NCBI GenBank assembly: GCA_036897485.1
Contig: JAYMTF010002000.1
Coordinates: 1 to 20,150, forward strand
From: Pelargonium nanum
Lineage: Eukaryota; Streptophyta; Magnoliopsida; Geraniales; Geraniaceae
Reading direction: 5' to 3'
DNA: 20,150 nt
A program made the position numbers and the translations under genes. Below the pieces are notes generated by a model. That model saw nothing but the letters and a program-made list of their open reading frames with translations. It had not been told where the DNA came from and did not search any database. Positions 9,801-19,574 of this stretch are shown here, in pieces (within the stretch, counting starts at the first letter, position 1; each line of letters opens with the position of its first letter).

Positions 9801-10163
9801 ATAATGCCTCAACGTCAACTTGTGAGCCAATGGCAAATCCTTGTACTCTTTCACTATAAATCCAGAGATAGCCTCCTCGGTCGACCCCGATTTCTCATTC
9901 AAATGCTCTACAGCGTTGCTGATCATCTACTTATCGATGTAGAAATCAAAAATTTCAGAATTCAAACAAAATACTGTGAGCAATTAAGATGTGTTCAATG
10001 CAGAAGATTTACTTACGGAAGCGTATGGAGGATGATTGGGGGTGCGGAGGCGAGGGGCCAGGTCTCGGAGGCGGTGCTCCATTTGGGAGATGAGAGCGGG
10101 GCTGAGAGGTCCGGCGGCGGCGGCGGCGAGTTTGGAGAAGAGTGTGTCTCTGAGTTTGTCCAT
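6867..10163 (-). CDS. linker histone H1/H5-domain (winged-helix) protein with basic and acidic repeats, 6 exons
   Basis: My model, read on the minus strand, is 10163-10017, 9926-9330, 8466-8369, 8276-8205, 7340-7274 and 7175-6867. Splice phases agree throughout and give 429 residues. Residues 41-112 form an H15 globular domain: TPNHPPYASMISNAVEHLNE, then later LTLRHYLDKLCEAGEIV. Such domains bind linker or promoter DNA in chromatin. Next come two basic repeats (KQRRKGRRNKNRCEE, 117-146), then four acidic repeats of the type NQELQIEAMEEGSEI (179-238). The C-terminal part, about 265-350, is charged with heptad-like leucines (LEQLKQEVAQRL, VNQLKEEMANMKKDMQEL) and probably a coiled coil. It resembles plant HMGA/HON4-like winged-helix proteins in layout, but it lacks a Myb domain and I saw no clear AT hook. 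Exons 3-6 were assigned by reading frame and composition, not cDNA; exons 1 and 2 are firmest. Nuclear location is inferred. Confidence 0.82.
7427..8178. mobile_element. non-autonomous long-TIR DNA transposon (MULE-like) inside intron 4
   Basis: The left end, from tggtttgagg at 7427, and the reverse complement of the right end, running into 8170, match over about 130-160 bp with scattered differences. Shared blocks include gacttgtt.taatttaggag, agcccttaat, ggtcctttgact-like sequence and gtaacaggattcca. The 12-bp sequence ttaataataagg flanks both sides (7415-7426 and 8179-8190). Long terminal inverted repeats with a 9-12 bp target duplication suggest a Mutator-like element. About 8 extra bases (tataaccc) lie outside the inverted repeat on the right. 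No transposase is present. The element fills most of intron 4 (8204-7341) of the linker-histone-like gene. The interior holds a 14-bp palindrome aaacgacgtcgttt (7936-7949). Confidence 0.8.
8521..8538. repeat. poly(A) run in intron 2
   Basis: A run of about 18 adenines lies in intron 2 of the linker-histone-like gene. That intron (9329-8467, 863 bp) otherwise shows nothing recognisable. Confidence 0.8.
9363..9542 (-). repeat. 45-bp tandem repeat, 4 copies, encoding acidic 15-residue units
   Basis: The copies are 9363-9407, 9408-9452, 9453-9497 and 9498-9542, each starting ttcacttccttcctc on the plus strand. On the minus strand they encode NQELQVEVIEEGSEL and three variants. The period is a multiple of three, so the array keeps the reading frame of exon 2. 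Confidence 0.95.
9636..9725 (-). repeat. 45-bp tandem duplication encoding basic 15-residue units
   Basis: Copies 9636-9680 and 9681-9725 differ at a single base by my reading. They encode KQRRKGRRNKNRCEE and KQRRKGRRNENRCEE directly after the globular domain. The near identity indicates a recent duplication or ongoing homogenisation. Confidence 0.95.
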
Positions 10164-10214
10164 TGTGTTGACCTGATCGCCGGCGAGCTATTGCATTCCC
10201 GGTAACGTATATCC

Positions 10215-10222
10215 TAGGGTTT
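10215..10222 (-). promoter_or_regulatory. telo-box AAACCCTA upstream of the linker-histone-like gene
   Basis: On the minus strand the sequence reads AAACCCTA, 52 nt upstream of the start codon at 10163. Telo-boxes are common near transcription starts of plant genes for translation and chromatin proteins. They are bound by TRB proteins, which themselves carry an H15 domain. Activity here is inferred. Confidence 0.5.
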
Positions 10223-10239
10223 GTCCAGTCGGAGGACAC

Positions 10240-11663
10240 AATGCGACCTAGGTTGGTTCGGTGCTCTCTGCGCCGCCGATTCCGAAGAAAGCTTCAGAGA
10301 GAGTCTCCACTTTACAGTATATTATTCTCACACATCCTGCTCTCCACTTAATTTTCATATAACATTAATACCTCTATTTAAGTTTGCCATTGAATTTGTC
10401 TTCTTTTTTTTTTTTTTCTCTCTTTCTTTTTTTTTTTTCTTGTAAGTTTATTTTTATGTTATGCTTCTATGCTTGTTTGAAAATCCCATCGCTTATGGGT
10501 TGGTTTTGAATGATTGTTCGATTAGTTAGAGAAGTCGGGTCAGTTTCCTTCTTTTTGTTAGATAATCTGTAAATGAGATGGCTCATTGTTTGGCTGGAGC
10601 TTCTAGTTTTGTGCCTGGTCGTAAGTGTTGAGATATATCGGATTGTTTGTTGAATGTGTTACAATTGTTATCCAATGATTTGAATTTAATATATGAGTAA
10701 AATAGAGGTGAGTTGACTTATCTAAAGTCAAGTGAGTTAAACACTCAAAACAATATAGTTTGAATAAATGGTTGAAAAAAATCAAAATTATGTAGTTTTG
10801 ATTGTTTTTTTATGCATGAGGGATGATTAATACTACGTACTTTTGATCTTTTTCTCAACCACTTATTCAAAACTACGTTGTTTTGGTGCTCAAGCATGAG
10901 TGAGGTGGTGTCCTGCCTACCATCATCTCCATGGAGGCGTCGTTTAAACCTCTAGCTCCAAGGACCTTGGTCGGCTCTGAGATCTTAAGGGGGGTCGGCA
11001 AGACTTGAGTTGTGTGTTGTTTGTTTTCTGGTTCCCGTATTGTTGCTTTCCAAATATTGCTCCACGCGATCTATACTTGAAGAAACGATTGACCTCTTTT
11101 ACTTTGTAGCTCCTCTCCTCTTGTACCTACTTAAACAAGGCTCCTCGCCTCCTCTTTTCACAATCCCCTTCGACGCTCAAACCAGATACAATTCTCTGAC
11201 TACTAAGAGTTTTAAGAATTTGTACTTACCTTTCGCTACTTGTCTCCCTCTATTTATATCATTTTTATTTCTATATTCTCATATTTCCGAATCCTAGTCA
11301 TTGTCGTGACTTGCGTCTCCTGCTAGTCTTCACGGGCTTCGTACTCGTATTGAAACGAGGCCCGTTTTGGGGAAACGATCTCCCCTCTCCTAAGCACTTG
11401 TCAAAACCATATGTTTAGGTATACAGAATCTTACCCCTTTTTGTATCCCATGATTCTAACCATTATTCTTTATCTATCTTCATGTAAAGTGAAGATGGAA
11501 GACAAGTTGTTTCAATGCCTACATCTTCTAGCAACCCTCACAAAGTCTCAATTATACAAATATTCCATCCAAATCCTGTAAAAGACTAGTTACATATCCT
11601 TTATTTATATGTAACACACTCACAAATGTTCCAATAGTAGCTAGTGATACAATACACATTCCC
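10240..11663. other. intergenic DNA between the linker-histone-like gene and the peroxidase
   Basis: The first part is the upstream region of the minus-strand gene, with a T/C-rich low-complexity tract at about 10401-10440. A foldback repeat lies at 10741-10887. The stretch 10900-11460 has an open frame at 11010-11297 that lacks an ATG and any recognisable domain; it may be an old transposon remnant, but I could not place it. The last 150 bp should contain the peroxidase 3' untranslated region. Confidence 0.5.
10741..10887. repeat. foldback hairpin with arms of about 57 bp
   Basis: Left arm 10741-10798 and right arm 10831-10887 are inverted repeats with roughly 80% agreement by eye. Shared blocks include caaaacaa.gtagttt, gaataa.tggttga and atcaaaa. 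The loop is about 32 bp. Outer ends and target duplication are unclear; it is probably a small MITE or inverted duplication. The transcript would fold into a long imperfect hairpin. Confidence 0.75.
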
Positions 11664-13574
<1,911 letters not shown>

Positions 13575-14542
13575 TTTGGGACACTAGCTAGTTGGTTGTG
13601 TGTTTATGTGAAATGGTCCAATTAAGTGTTTTTGGAATTTGGGTTCTTAAAGTTCTTGGAAGTTTGTTAGGAGTTGAGGATTTTATAGGCTTTTTGTAAA
13701 AGAAAATTTGTGTTTAGGGGTGAGATGGAGGTGCTTTTTAGTGCATGTGTGTCAAGAAATTAGAGGGCTGTGTTAAGAGAGTAGGAGGCAACACAATTCA
13801 ATTGGCTCTCTAGCTCTCTAAGAGTTTGGAAGATATGTATATCTAAGTGAAAGAGACTTGACCACAGGTTGTTGTGACTTGTGAGTGTTGGAGAAAGAGA
13901 GTGATGACTCCCTGTGTGAAAATGTGAATTATATTACATAATTTTAGTGGTCGAAACTCTAACGCACAATAGGCTACAAATTGAGAACAAAAATGACGTT
14001 AGAATGAGCTGAAATTTAGCAAGTGGAGTAAAAGAGAGTATGCGATCGAAATTCGTCGCTTTGCCACAACGTCTTAAGTTATTCAGAGTCGTTTAAAGAG
14101 TGTTTATTAACGTTCGACCGCTTTTTTCAGACATGATTTGAATTTTCAATTGTATCAGTAACAAGTGGAGATAATGATGAGTGTGATATGTATTGACCCA
14201 TTTTCATTTCATTATTTGTTTCTAAATCACTACTCACTAGTGGTGGTTTTGAAGGAAGTGGGATAATGCAAAAAGTCATATGAAATTTGATTGGGTGCAT
14301 GAAGAATAATAGAATAGAGAAAAGAGGTCATTGATTCGTATGGGTTTCTTGAATTGGATCACTAGTGGAATTAGACATAAGTAACAGAAGTCAAAAGTTT
14401 CCCACAAGGTATAATGCTTGCATGAATATCCATAATGAGTTCTAGAAACCTAGGATAAGCATTCGATCTTGAAACCCACGTCTACCTATATTATAAAATC
14501 GAGATAAAAATGAGAGTTTATAATGTATATTAGAGCATCATG
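13575..14542 (-). promoter_or_regulatory. peroxidase upstream region, then featureless DNA
   Basis: On the minus strand TATAAAA lies at 13687-13681, about 107 bp before the start codon at 13574, a plausible core promoter. Beyond about 13950 the sequence is AT-rich with no gene, RNA or repeat that I can support. Confidence 0.5.
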
Positions 14543-15277
14543 CACTTTATCAAGTTCTTTTTTTTGACCAGGAATGATAAGAACTTTTATTAAGCGTTAC
14601 TATGTAAAAAAGACACAATACAATGAAAACTGAAATAACTAGCCAAACACTGTAGCCTAACCCATAGAACTAAAATACCGGAAAACATAAAAAGAACCAT
14701 AAAACAATAACCTTATTAAACTTGATTCGCTTCCATGATGACCTTCTCGGGCAAAACCCGAAAGGAAAAACAAATCGGGGGCACTGGTTTGCACCTCCCC
14801 CAATCTGTGAACTCGACACCAATTCTCCAAATACGCCAACCCGGCTCGGATAACTCCCCCACCGATTCATCAAATCAGGGGCACTGGGTAAACCCTCCCC
14901 CGATCTGTCGGACAACCTCTTGCAACTACAGAACGACTATGAACACAACTCGTAGAACCAGACCCCATCGATCTCGGCTTACCCGTAACCTGATTTTATC
15001 ACATGAGCCACCTCGTACCCCCGGACTAAACTCCGCCATAACTGCAATCTCCGAAGATGATTCTGATGTCCTAAATCTTCCTTTGTCGACGCGCCACAGA
15101 CAAAACCCATAGCCGCCCTTAGTTACCTTACAAGCAATACATACCTAGAGAGAGAACGACCACCAAGTGACCAGCGCCGCCGCTGCTTTAAAATCTAAAA
15201 CCACCGCCTGTAGGCTTTGGTCGTGTAGCAGCCGCCAACCCTTGGAAAGGGTAGCGATCCACCTTATCAAGTTTTTT
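14543..15277 (-). mobile_element. poly(A) retroelement with target-site duplications (LINE-like, probably 5'-truncated)
   Basis: The direct repeat ttatcaagtt lies on both sides (14547-14556 and 15264-15273). With two mismatches it extends to 18 bp (14543-14560 and 15260-15277). Inside the left copy is a poly-T run, so on the minus strand the element ends ...tcattcctggtc then poly(A). AATAAAA lies a few dozen bases before the tail. This is the signature of target-primed insertion. The body is about 700 bp, more GC-rich than its surroundings, and its open frames show no reverse-transcriptase motif. It could be a 5'-truncated LINE 3' end or another retroposed transcript; I cannot tell which. Confidence 0.65.
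14771..14912. repeat. direct repeat of about 40 bp at 100-bp spacing within the retroelement
   Basis: The sequence caaatcgggggcactggttt at 14771 and caaatcaggggcactgggta at 14871 begin matching blocks. These continue as cctccccc.atctgt. The offset is exactly 100 bp and similarity fades after about 40 bp. Confidence 0.8.
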
Positions 15278-16170
15278 ATTTTAAGAATTCTTTTTATATA
15301 ATTATAAAACTACCTAAATTTATAATACGGTAAGTAAACTACTAAAATTATAATTTGGTAAGTAAATTATAAACTTAAATAAATTGAAAAATCGTAATAT
15401 CATAAACCCTAAAAAAACAATTGATATAAATAGAAGTATAGATGTATCATTCAAAATGACAAATGAGATTTACACTATCTCTACGATGCATTTTTCTAAT
15501 TAAAAAGGTACGTATACAGAAATATAGTCAATTGTTATTTTTTTTAACTTCAATCAATTGGTTTTTTTTTATCGCACTAATCAAATTGTTAATATACTTG
15601 CATATGGAGGTCAGCGTTGGCGGTCATATGCTGGACAACCATATGCAGGTCAACGTTGTCGCGAAAGTGTTGACGTCCATGGTGATTTTGGTTTGTCACG
15701 GGCATAGGAAGGTTTTGCTTACCATTCTCTTTACCTTGTCATTCTTCTTGGCGCACATGGTAGACTTAGCTTGTGGTCGACATGGTTGGCGTACGATTTG
15801 ACAAACCTAGGCATACATTGGGTGGACTTACAATGGTGTTGACGAGGGGTGATGGATTTGGCGCACGACGATGAATTTGGTGAGGCGAAGGTCGCTGGCA
15901 GACTTGAGGGCTGACAGACATGGGAGCTGACATACATGGTCATCAATAGACTTGAAGGGTAACAAACATAAGAGCTGGCAGACATGATCGCCGGTAAACT
16001 TGAGAGATGGCAGACATGGGAGCCGATAGATGTGGTCATTGGAAGAATTGAGGGTTGCTCTCGTAATTGTGAGGTGAGGTGATGTGGCGCTCGGGTGCCG
16101 CTTGTCACATTTTCATTTGTCGAAAAACTTATGATTCTTCATGTAACATCTAAAGCCCCTCATTTCAAGC
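15278..16170. other. gene-free repeat-rich DNA
   Basis: 15278-15600 is AT-rich and holds short direct repeats around ggtaagtaaa. 15600-15890 contains a local duplication: catatggaggtcagcgttgg at about 15602 and catatgcaggtcaacgttg at about 15640. The 48-bp tandem array follows. The stop-free minus-strand stretch 16108-15731 lacks an ATG and is produced by the repeat, so I do not call it a gene. Confidence 0.5.
15900..16057. repeat. 48-bp tandem repeat, about 3.3 copies
   Basis: Units are 15900-15947, 15948-15995 and 15996-16043, with a partial fourth to about 16057. They begin agacttgaggg, agacttgaagg and aaacttgagag. A partial earlier unit is visible just before (aaggtcgctggc against atgatcgccggt). 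Copies agree over most positions but are clearly diverged. Read on the minus strand the unit is 16 codons and repeats patterns such as SSHVCQPSSLPA. Confidence 0.9.
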
Positions 16171-16179
16171 GATTTTGAT

Positions 16180-16410
16180 TTATTGGTGTCGCACTGGAGT
16201 AGAGTTGTAGCCTTTTCTTTGCTCGAGCAGGACTTTAGACAGGATCTCAAACTTGATAGATAAGAATCTCATAGCATAGGAAGTTTCAACATATCCTAAA
16301 AATATAGCATCAATAGTCTCACGTTCTACCTTCTTCCTTTTGTGTTTAGGAACAAATACCTTAGCAAGGCACCCTTACAGACTAAAGTGTTCCAATTTGC
16401 GGTGATCACG
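16180..16410 (-). pseudogene. Ty1/copia polyprotein fragment (integrase C-terminal region)
   Basis: The minus strand from 16410 reads RKLEHFSL, a stop, then GCLAKVFVPKHKRKK, followed by VERETIDAIFLGYVETSYAM and RFLSIKFEI to about 16243. This matches the copia pattern KP.L.YL.VWGCLAKV.VP..KR.K..P.T.DC.FIGYA..S.AYRFL......I. The tryptophan position is a stop here. Otherwise the frame stays open for over 60 codons, so decay is moderate. No LTR, primer-binding site or neighbouring pol domains were found, so it is an isolated fragment. Confidence 0.8.
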
Positions 16411-16661
16411 CATTCAATCAAATACATAAAACTATTAATCAGAGACAAATATCAATTGGACACCATGTCTCGGGAAATTTATGAGGCTGATGTAGAATGA
16501 AAAAATAAATTAAGAAACAGTAGATAAAAAGCCATATTCAACTCACCTCCACTTTCTGTTCTTACAAATTCAAACATGTAATTAATTTGCTACCCGTGAA
16601 AACTAAACTAACACGATGAAAATATACAACACAAGTACACCAGACCTCCCAAAAATTGCCA

Positions 16662-16761
16662 GACCAGCCAACCTTAAAAACCAGAGAACCAGAATTGAAT
16701 CAAATTAGGATGACCAACCAACCTTAAATGCCAGAGAACCAGAATTGAATCAAATTAGGAT
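16662..16761. repeat. 50-bp tandem duplication spanning the RABA4 stop codon
   Basis: Copies 16662-16711 and 16712-16761 are near identical, with about 3-4 differences in the first 20 bases and none in the last 30 by eye. The copy nearer the gene contains the last serine codon and the TAA stop (16755-16757). The second copy lies in the 3' untranslated region. Confidence 0.95.
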
Positions 16762-18902
16762 GATTTACAGCACATGCTGCTCTTGGCTGGAATTTCTTGT
16801 GCAGGGCCTGGGATAACGATCTTCTTGCCTTCCAATGAGGCACTACCGTTGCCTTGATTTTCACTTGCAGACAGGGTCTTCTTATTCACAATGTTGAATA
16901 TTTCTGTCAGCACAGTCACAAAGGCAGTCTCAACATTTGTCGATTCCAGTGCTGAGGTTTCCAGGAAAAATAGTCCTTCCTTCTGAGCAAATTCCTTGGC
17001 ATCCTCGGTGGGTACTGCACGCTGGTTCTCAAGATCACTCTTGTTCCCGATAAGAATGATGACAATGTTCTTGTCAGCGTGGCTACGCAACTCCTCCAGC
17101 CAGCGGGGTATGTGATCAAATGTTTGGCGTTTGGTTATGTCATAAACCAGCATTGCCCCAACCGCACCTCTATAGTATGCGCTCGTAACTGCTCTGTAGC
17201 TGCTCATAATTTTAAAGAGACAGAAAATAAAACATTTTAGGTTTTGCTCGGGGGAGAAGGAAGACCAGTAACAAGGATACCTAGATTCGCTAAAATATGA
17301 CTGAGCACAAAGAGTATCATATATTATCACAATAATTGTTCTAGATATCGTGTAACTATCCAGCCACTTCAAGTGGTATCAGTAATAATGTAGGAGGTGT
17401 GATGCATTCTAGTTCATATTCCAATACTTGCCAAACCCTTTTAGTACCATTAACCTAGTTGATCATTTATTGTCATCAGTTATAATCCTAAGAAAAACAA
17501 AAAGGTTAGAGCTTTCACTAGTTTGACATTCAGAAGGATTGTCTTCAATGAAGTGTCAATCTTCACTTATGGTAAGCAGAGTCATATGGAGAGAAAACAG
17601 GGTTCAATTTCAGGTTCTAAACTATATTTCATCATTCACCAAATTTGGCACAAGAGAAGCTGAAACCAGATCGAACATAGCTGTGACCTTCCACATATTC
17701 ACAAAAACTGATAAGTAGGTACTTGGTACCCATTCCCTATGGGTTAAGTAGTGAACACATAGCATTGAGATATGTATACAATCCAGATCGGTGCAAGTAT
17801 ATTTTTTAAGAACAGGATTTCCTAAGTCAAGGTTAAAAACAAAAGATAATTGGGAAACAAATGGTGAAAAAGAACACAGCGCATATGAATTGGATGTACT
17901 AAACTCACTGTTTGCACAACATTCAAGTTGAACCAAATCTAAGTAGTATTACCAGCTCAACTCAACTCAAATCAAGGAACCCTTAATTAGTTGAGGACCT
18001 ATGGTCACACCAATTGACAAAAATAGAAACATCATATAATGAGCTTAGATGAGCAAACCTATCTAAAACACCAGTGAAAGTCTATCTAGTAAGTTTACTT
18101 GATCTTTAGTAAGAATTTATAATCAATACTATGAAACTGAAGTGGCAAGGATTCTAATAAATTGATTCTACATACAAATAGCCAATGGCGGAGCTAGGGA
18201 TGATCCATAGTAGGCAGCGGCCTATCCTAGGTTGATAAATAGCATATTTTTGAATTGATGTTGATGCCTTTTCAGTGTTAGTGTTGAGTGGCCCCTTACA
18301 CATCTAAGACATGAGTTCAATTTGATTCAATTGTTTTAATTCAACAGTAAAAACTAAAGAAAATGTGTCCATCCACTGGCTCCGCCATTGGAGATAACAG
18401 TTATGAAAGTTCATCAAATTACTACGGAGTAATTATTACTGGAAACTATTTCGAACAACAATTCAGATTTCTGCTAAATGACACAAGCTAGATGACCTAT
18501 ACCATAACTGAACTAAAAAAACTGAATCAAATCTACTCAGCCCAGGCATGCATCCACAGAATCACACTATTCTTTCATCAATTTATGTTAAGAAACACAA
18601 GTATAAACGAGCACAAAGCAGGTAGAACAAGAAGATGAATCAAAACAGAAATGGTACGGAGTACTATACCGTTCTTGACCAGCAGTGTCCCAGATCTGAG
18701 CCTTGACGCTCTTGTGTTCGATGACCATGGTCCGCGTCTGGAACTCCACTCCGATCGTGGCCTTAGAGTCCAAACTGAACTCGTCGCGAGCGAACCGAGC
18801 CAGTATCTGCGATTTCCCGACCGCCGAGTCGCCGATCAGCACCACCTTGAACACATAGTCTATCTTCTGCGACGCGTCTCCGTAGCCTCCACGGCCGGCC
18901 AT
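16755..18902 (-). CDS. RABA4: Rab GTPase of the RABA4 (Rab11) subfamily, 2 exons
   Basis: Exon 1 is 18902-18670 and exon 2 is 17199-16755. An arginine codon is split across the junction, and the product is 225 residues. All small-GTPase motifs are present: P-loop GDSAVGKS (24-31), switch [10 protein letters not shown] (46-54), WDTAGQE (71-77), NKSD (130-133) and ETSAL (158-162). The C-terminus is MCCKSS, with a dicysteine for double geranylgeranylation. The start [20 protein letters not shown], the segment FARDEF and the tail around [13 protein letters not shown] agree with plant RABA4. Members act at the trans-Golgi network and secretory vesicles in polarised secretion, and are known effectors' partners of PI 4-kinase beta in tip growth. 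The single intron after the WDTAGQER codons is typical of RABA genes as I recall them. I chose the conventional ATG at 18902, although the frame stays open upstream to an ATG at 19070. Which of RABA4A-D it matches is unresolved. Confidence 0.95.
18182..18391. mobile_element. 210-bp MITE-like element in the RABA4 intron
   Basis: The left end ccaatggcggagc (18182-18194) and right end gctccgccattgg (18379-18391) are a perfect 13-bp inverted repeat. The match continues imperfectly to about 20 bp (tagggatg against cagtggatg). The interior does not code. No convincing target-site duplication was found, so the superfamily is not assigned. It lies in the 1470-bp intron (18669-17200), which otherwise shows no recognisable feature. 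Confidence 0.75.
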
Positions 18903-19093
18903 TTTCGCCTTCTGGAAGCTTCTTCGCCGGAGATCGGAGTCGGTTACAGAGATCTCCGGAGAATTTGAAGTACAGAGGATCGGAGATTTGGAGGAGACTG
19001 TGAAAGCTACGGCTTTCTGGTCATATAATTGAAAGGAAGCAGAGGAAAAATTCGCTACGGAGCTGACCATGGTAGTAATGTGAGCGATCTGCT

Positions 19094-19130
19094 GCCACGT
19101 GGCGGGAAACAGGTTTGATTGTGACGTGGC
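19094..19130 (-). promoter_or_regulatory. pair of ACGTGGC (ABRE/G-box) motifs upstream of RABA4
   Basis: The perfect palindrome GCCACGTGGC lies at 19094-19103, and a second ACGTGGC at 19124-19130. They are 192-228 bp upstream of the chosen start codon. Paired ABREs within about 30 bp are typical of ABA-responsive promoters. Function is inferred. Confidence 0.5.
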
Positions 19131-19307
19131 GTGTAACTATTGGGTGGAGTGAAAATAGATATTTTTCGGTGATTGGGGAGTGTCAGGAAGTAATGTGCGC
19201 ATGTCTCTGATGAGTTGTCCAAAGAGATTTGGTCAGTTTATTTTATTAACCGCCAATTGATGCCAAATTCTGATATTTGGAGGGATATAGATAACGATAA
19301 TATTGTT

Positions 19308-19574
19308 GGGGATGGCAATGTAACCCGAACTCGGTGAAAAAGCCGTTCCCGAGTTGAACGAGCTATAAGGTTGATATTTTATTTCGGTATATGGGGTGGG
19401 CTACAGTTAGAAGTGGCGATTTCGGGTTTAGATCGAGTTTGAGCTTAACCCGAATTCAACTCATAAATGCTTCGGTTCATTCGGGCTACTGGCTGGCTAC
19501 GGGTCAGTTTCATACCAAAATTTTATCCAGATCAAATTCTGGTCCCATGAGTTGAGTATAAATTTTCATCTCTA
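19308..19574. mobile_element. possible hAT-like non-autonomous element
   Basis: The segment begins ggggatggcaatg and ends with the complement of tagagatgaaaattt. It is full of cccgaa / cgggt words, a composition I associate with a common plant hAT-type repeat. The terminal repeat is short and imperfect and no 8-bp target duplication was found. Confidence 0.3.

Noticed and set aside
10009-10239. 76-codon arginine-rich minus-strand frame
   Set aside because: It overlaps exon 1 of the linker-histone-like gene in another frame, has no ATG and reflects GC-rich alanine codons read out of frame.
11010-11297. 95-codon hydrophobic open frame
   Set aside because: No ATG start and no family resemblance; hydrophobicity follows from T-rich DNA.
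14735-15112. 125-codon plus-strand frame
   Set aside because: It lies antisense inside the poly(A) retroelement and has no recognisable motif.
15731-16108. 125-codon minus-strand frame with 16-residue repeats
   Set aside because: It begins with GTG, has no upstream exon or domain, and its openness is explained by a 48-bp repeat whose length is a multiple of three.
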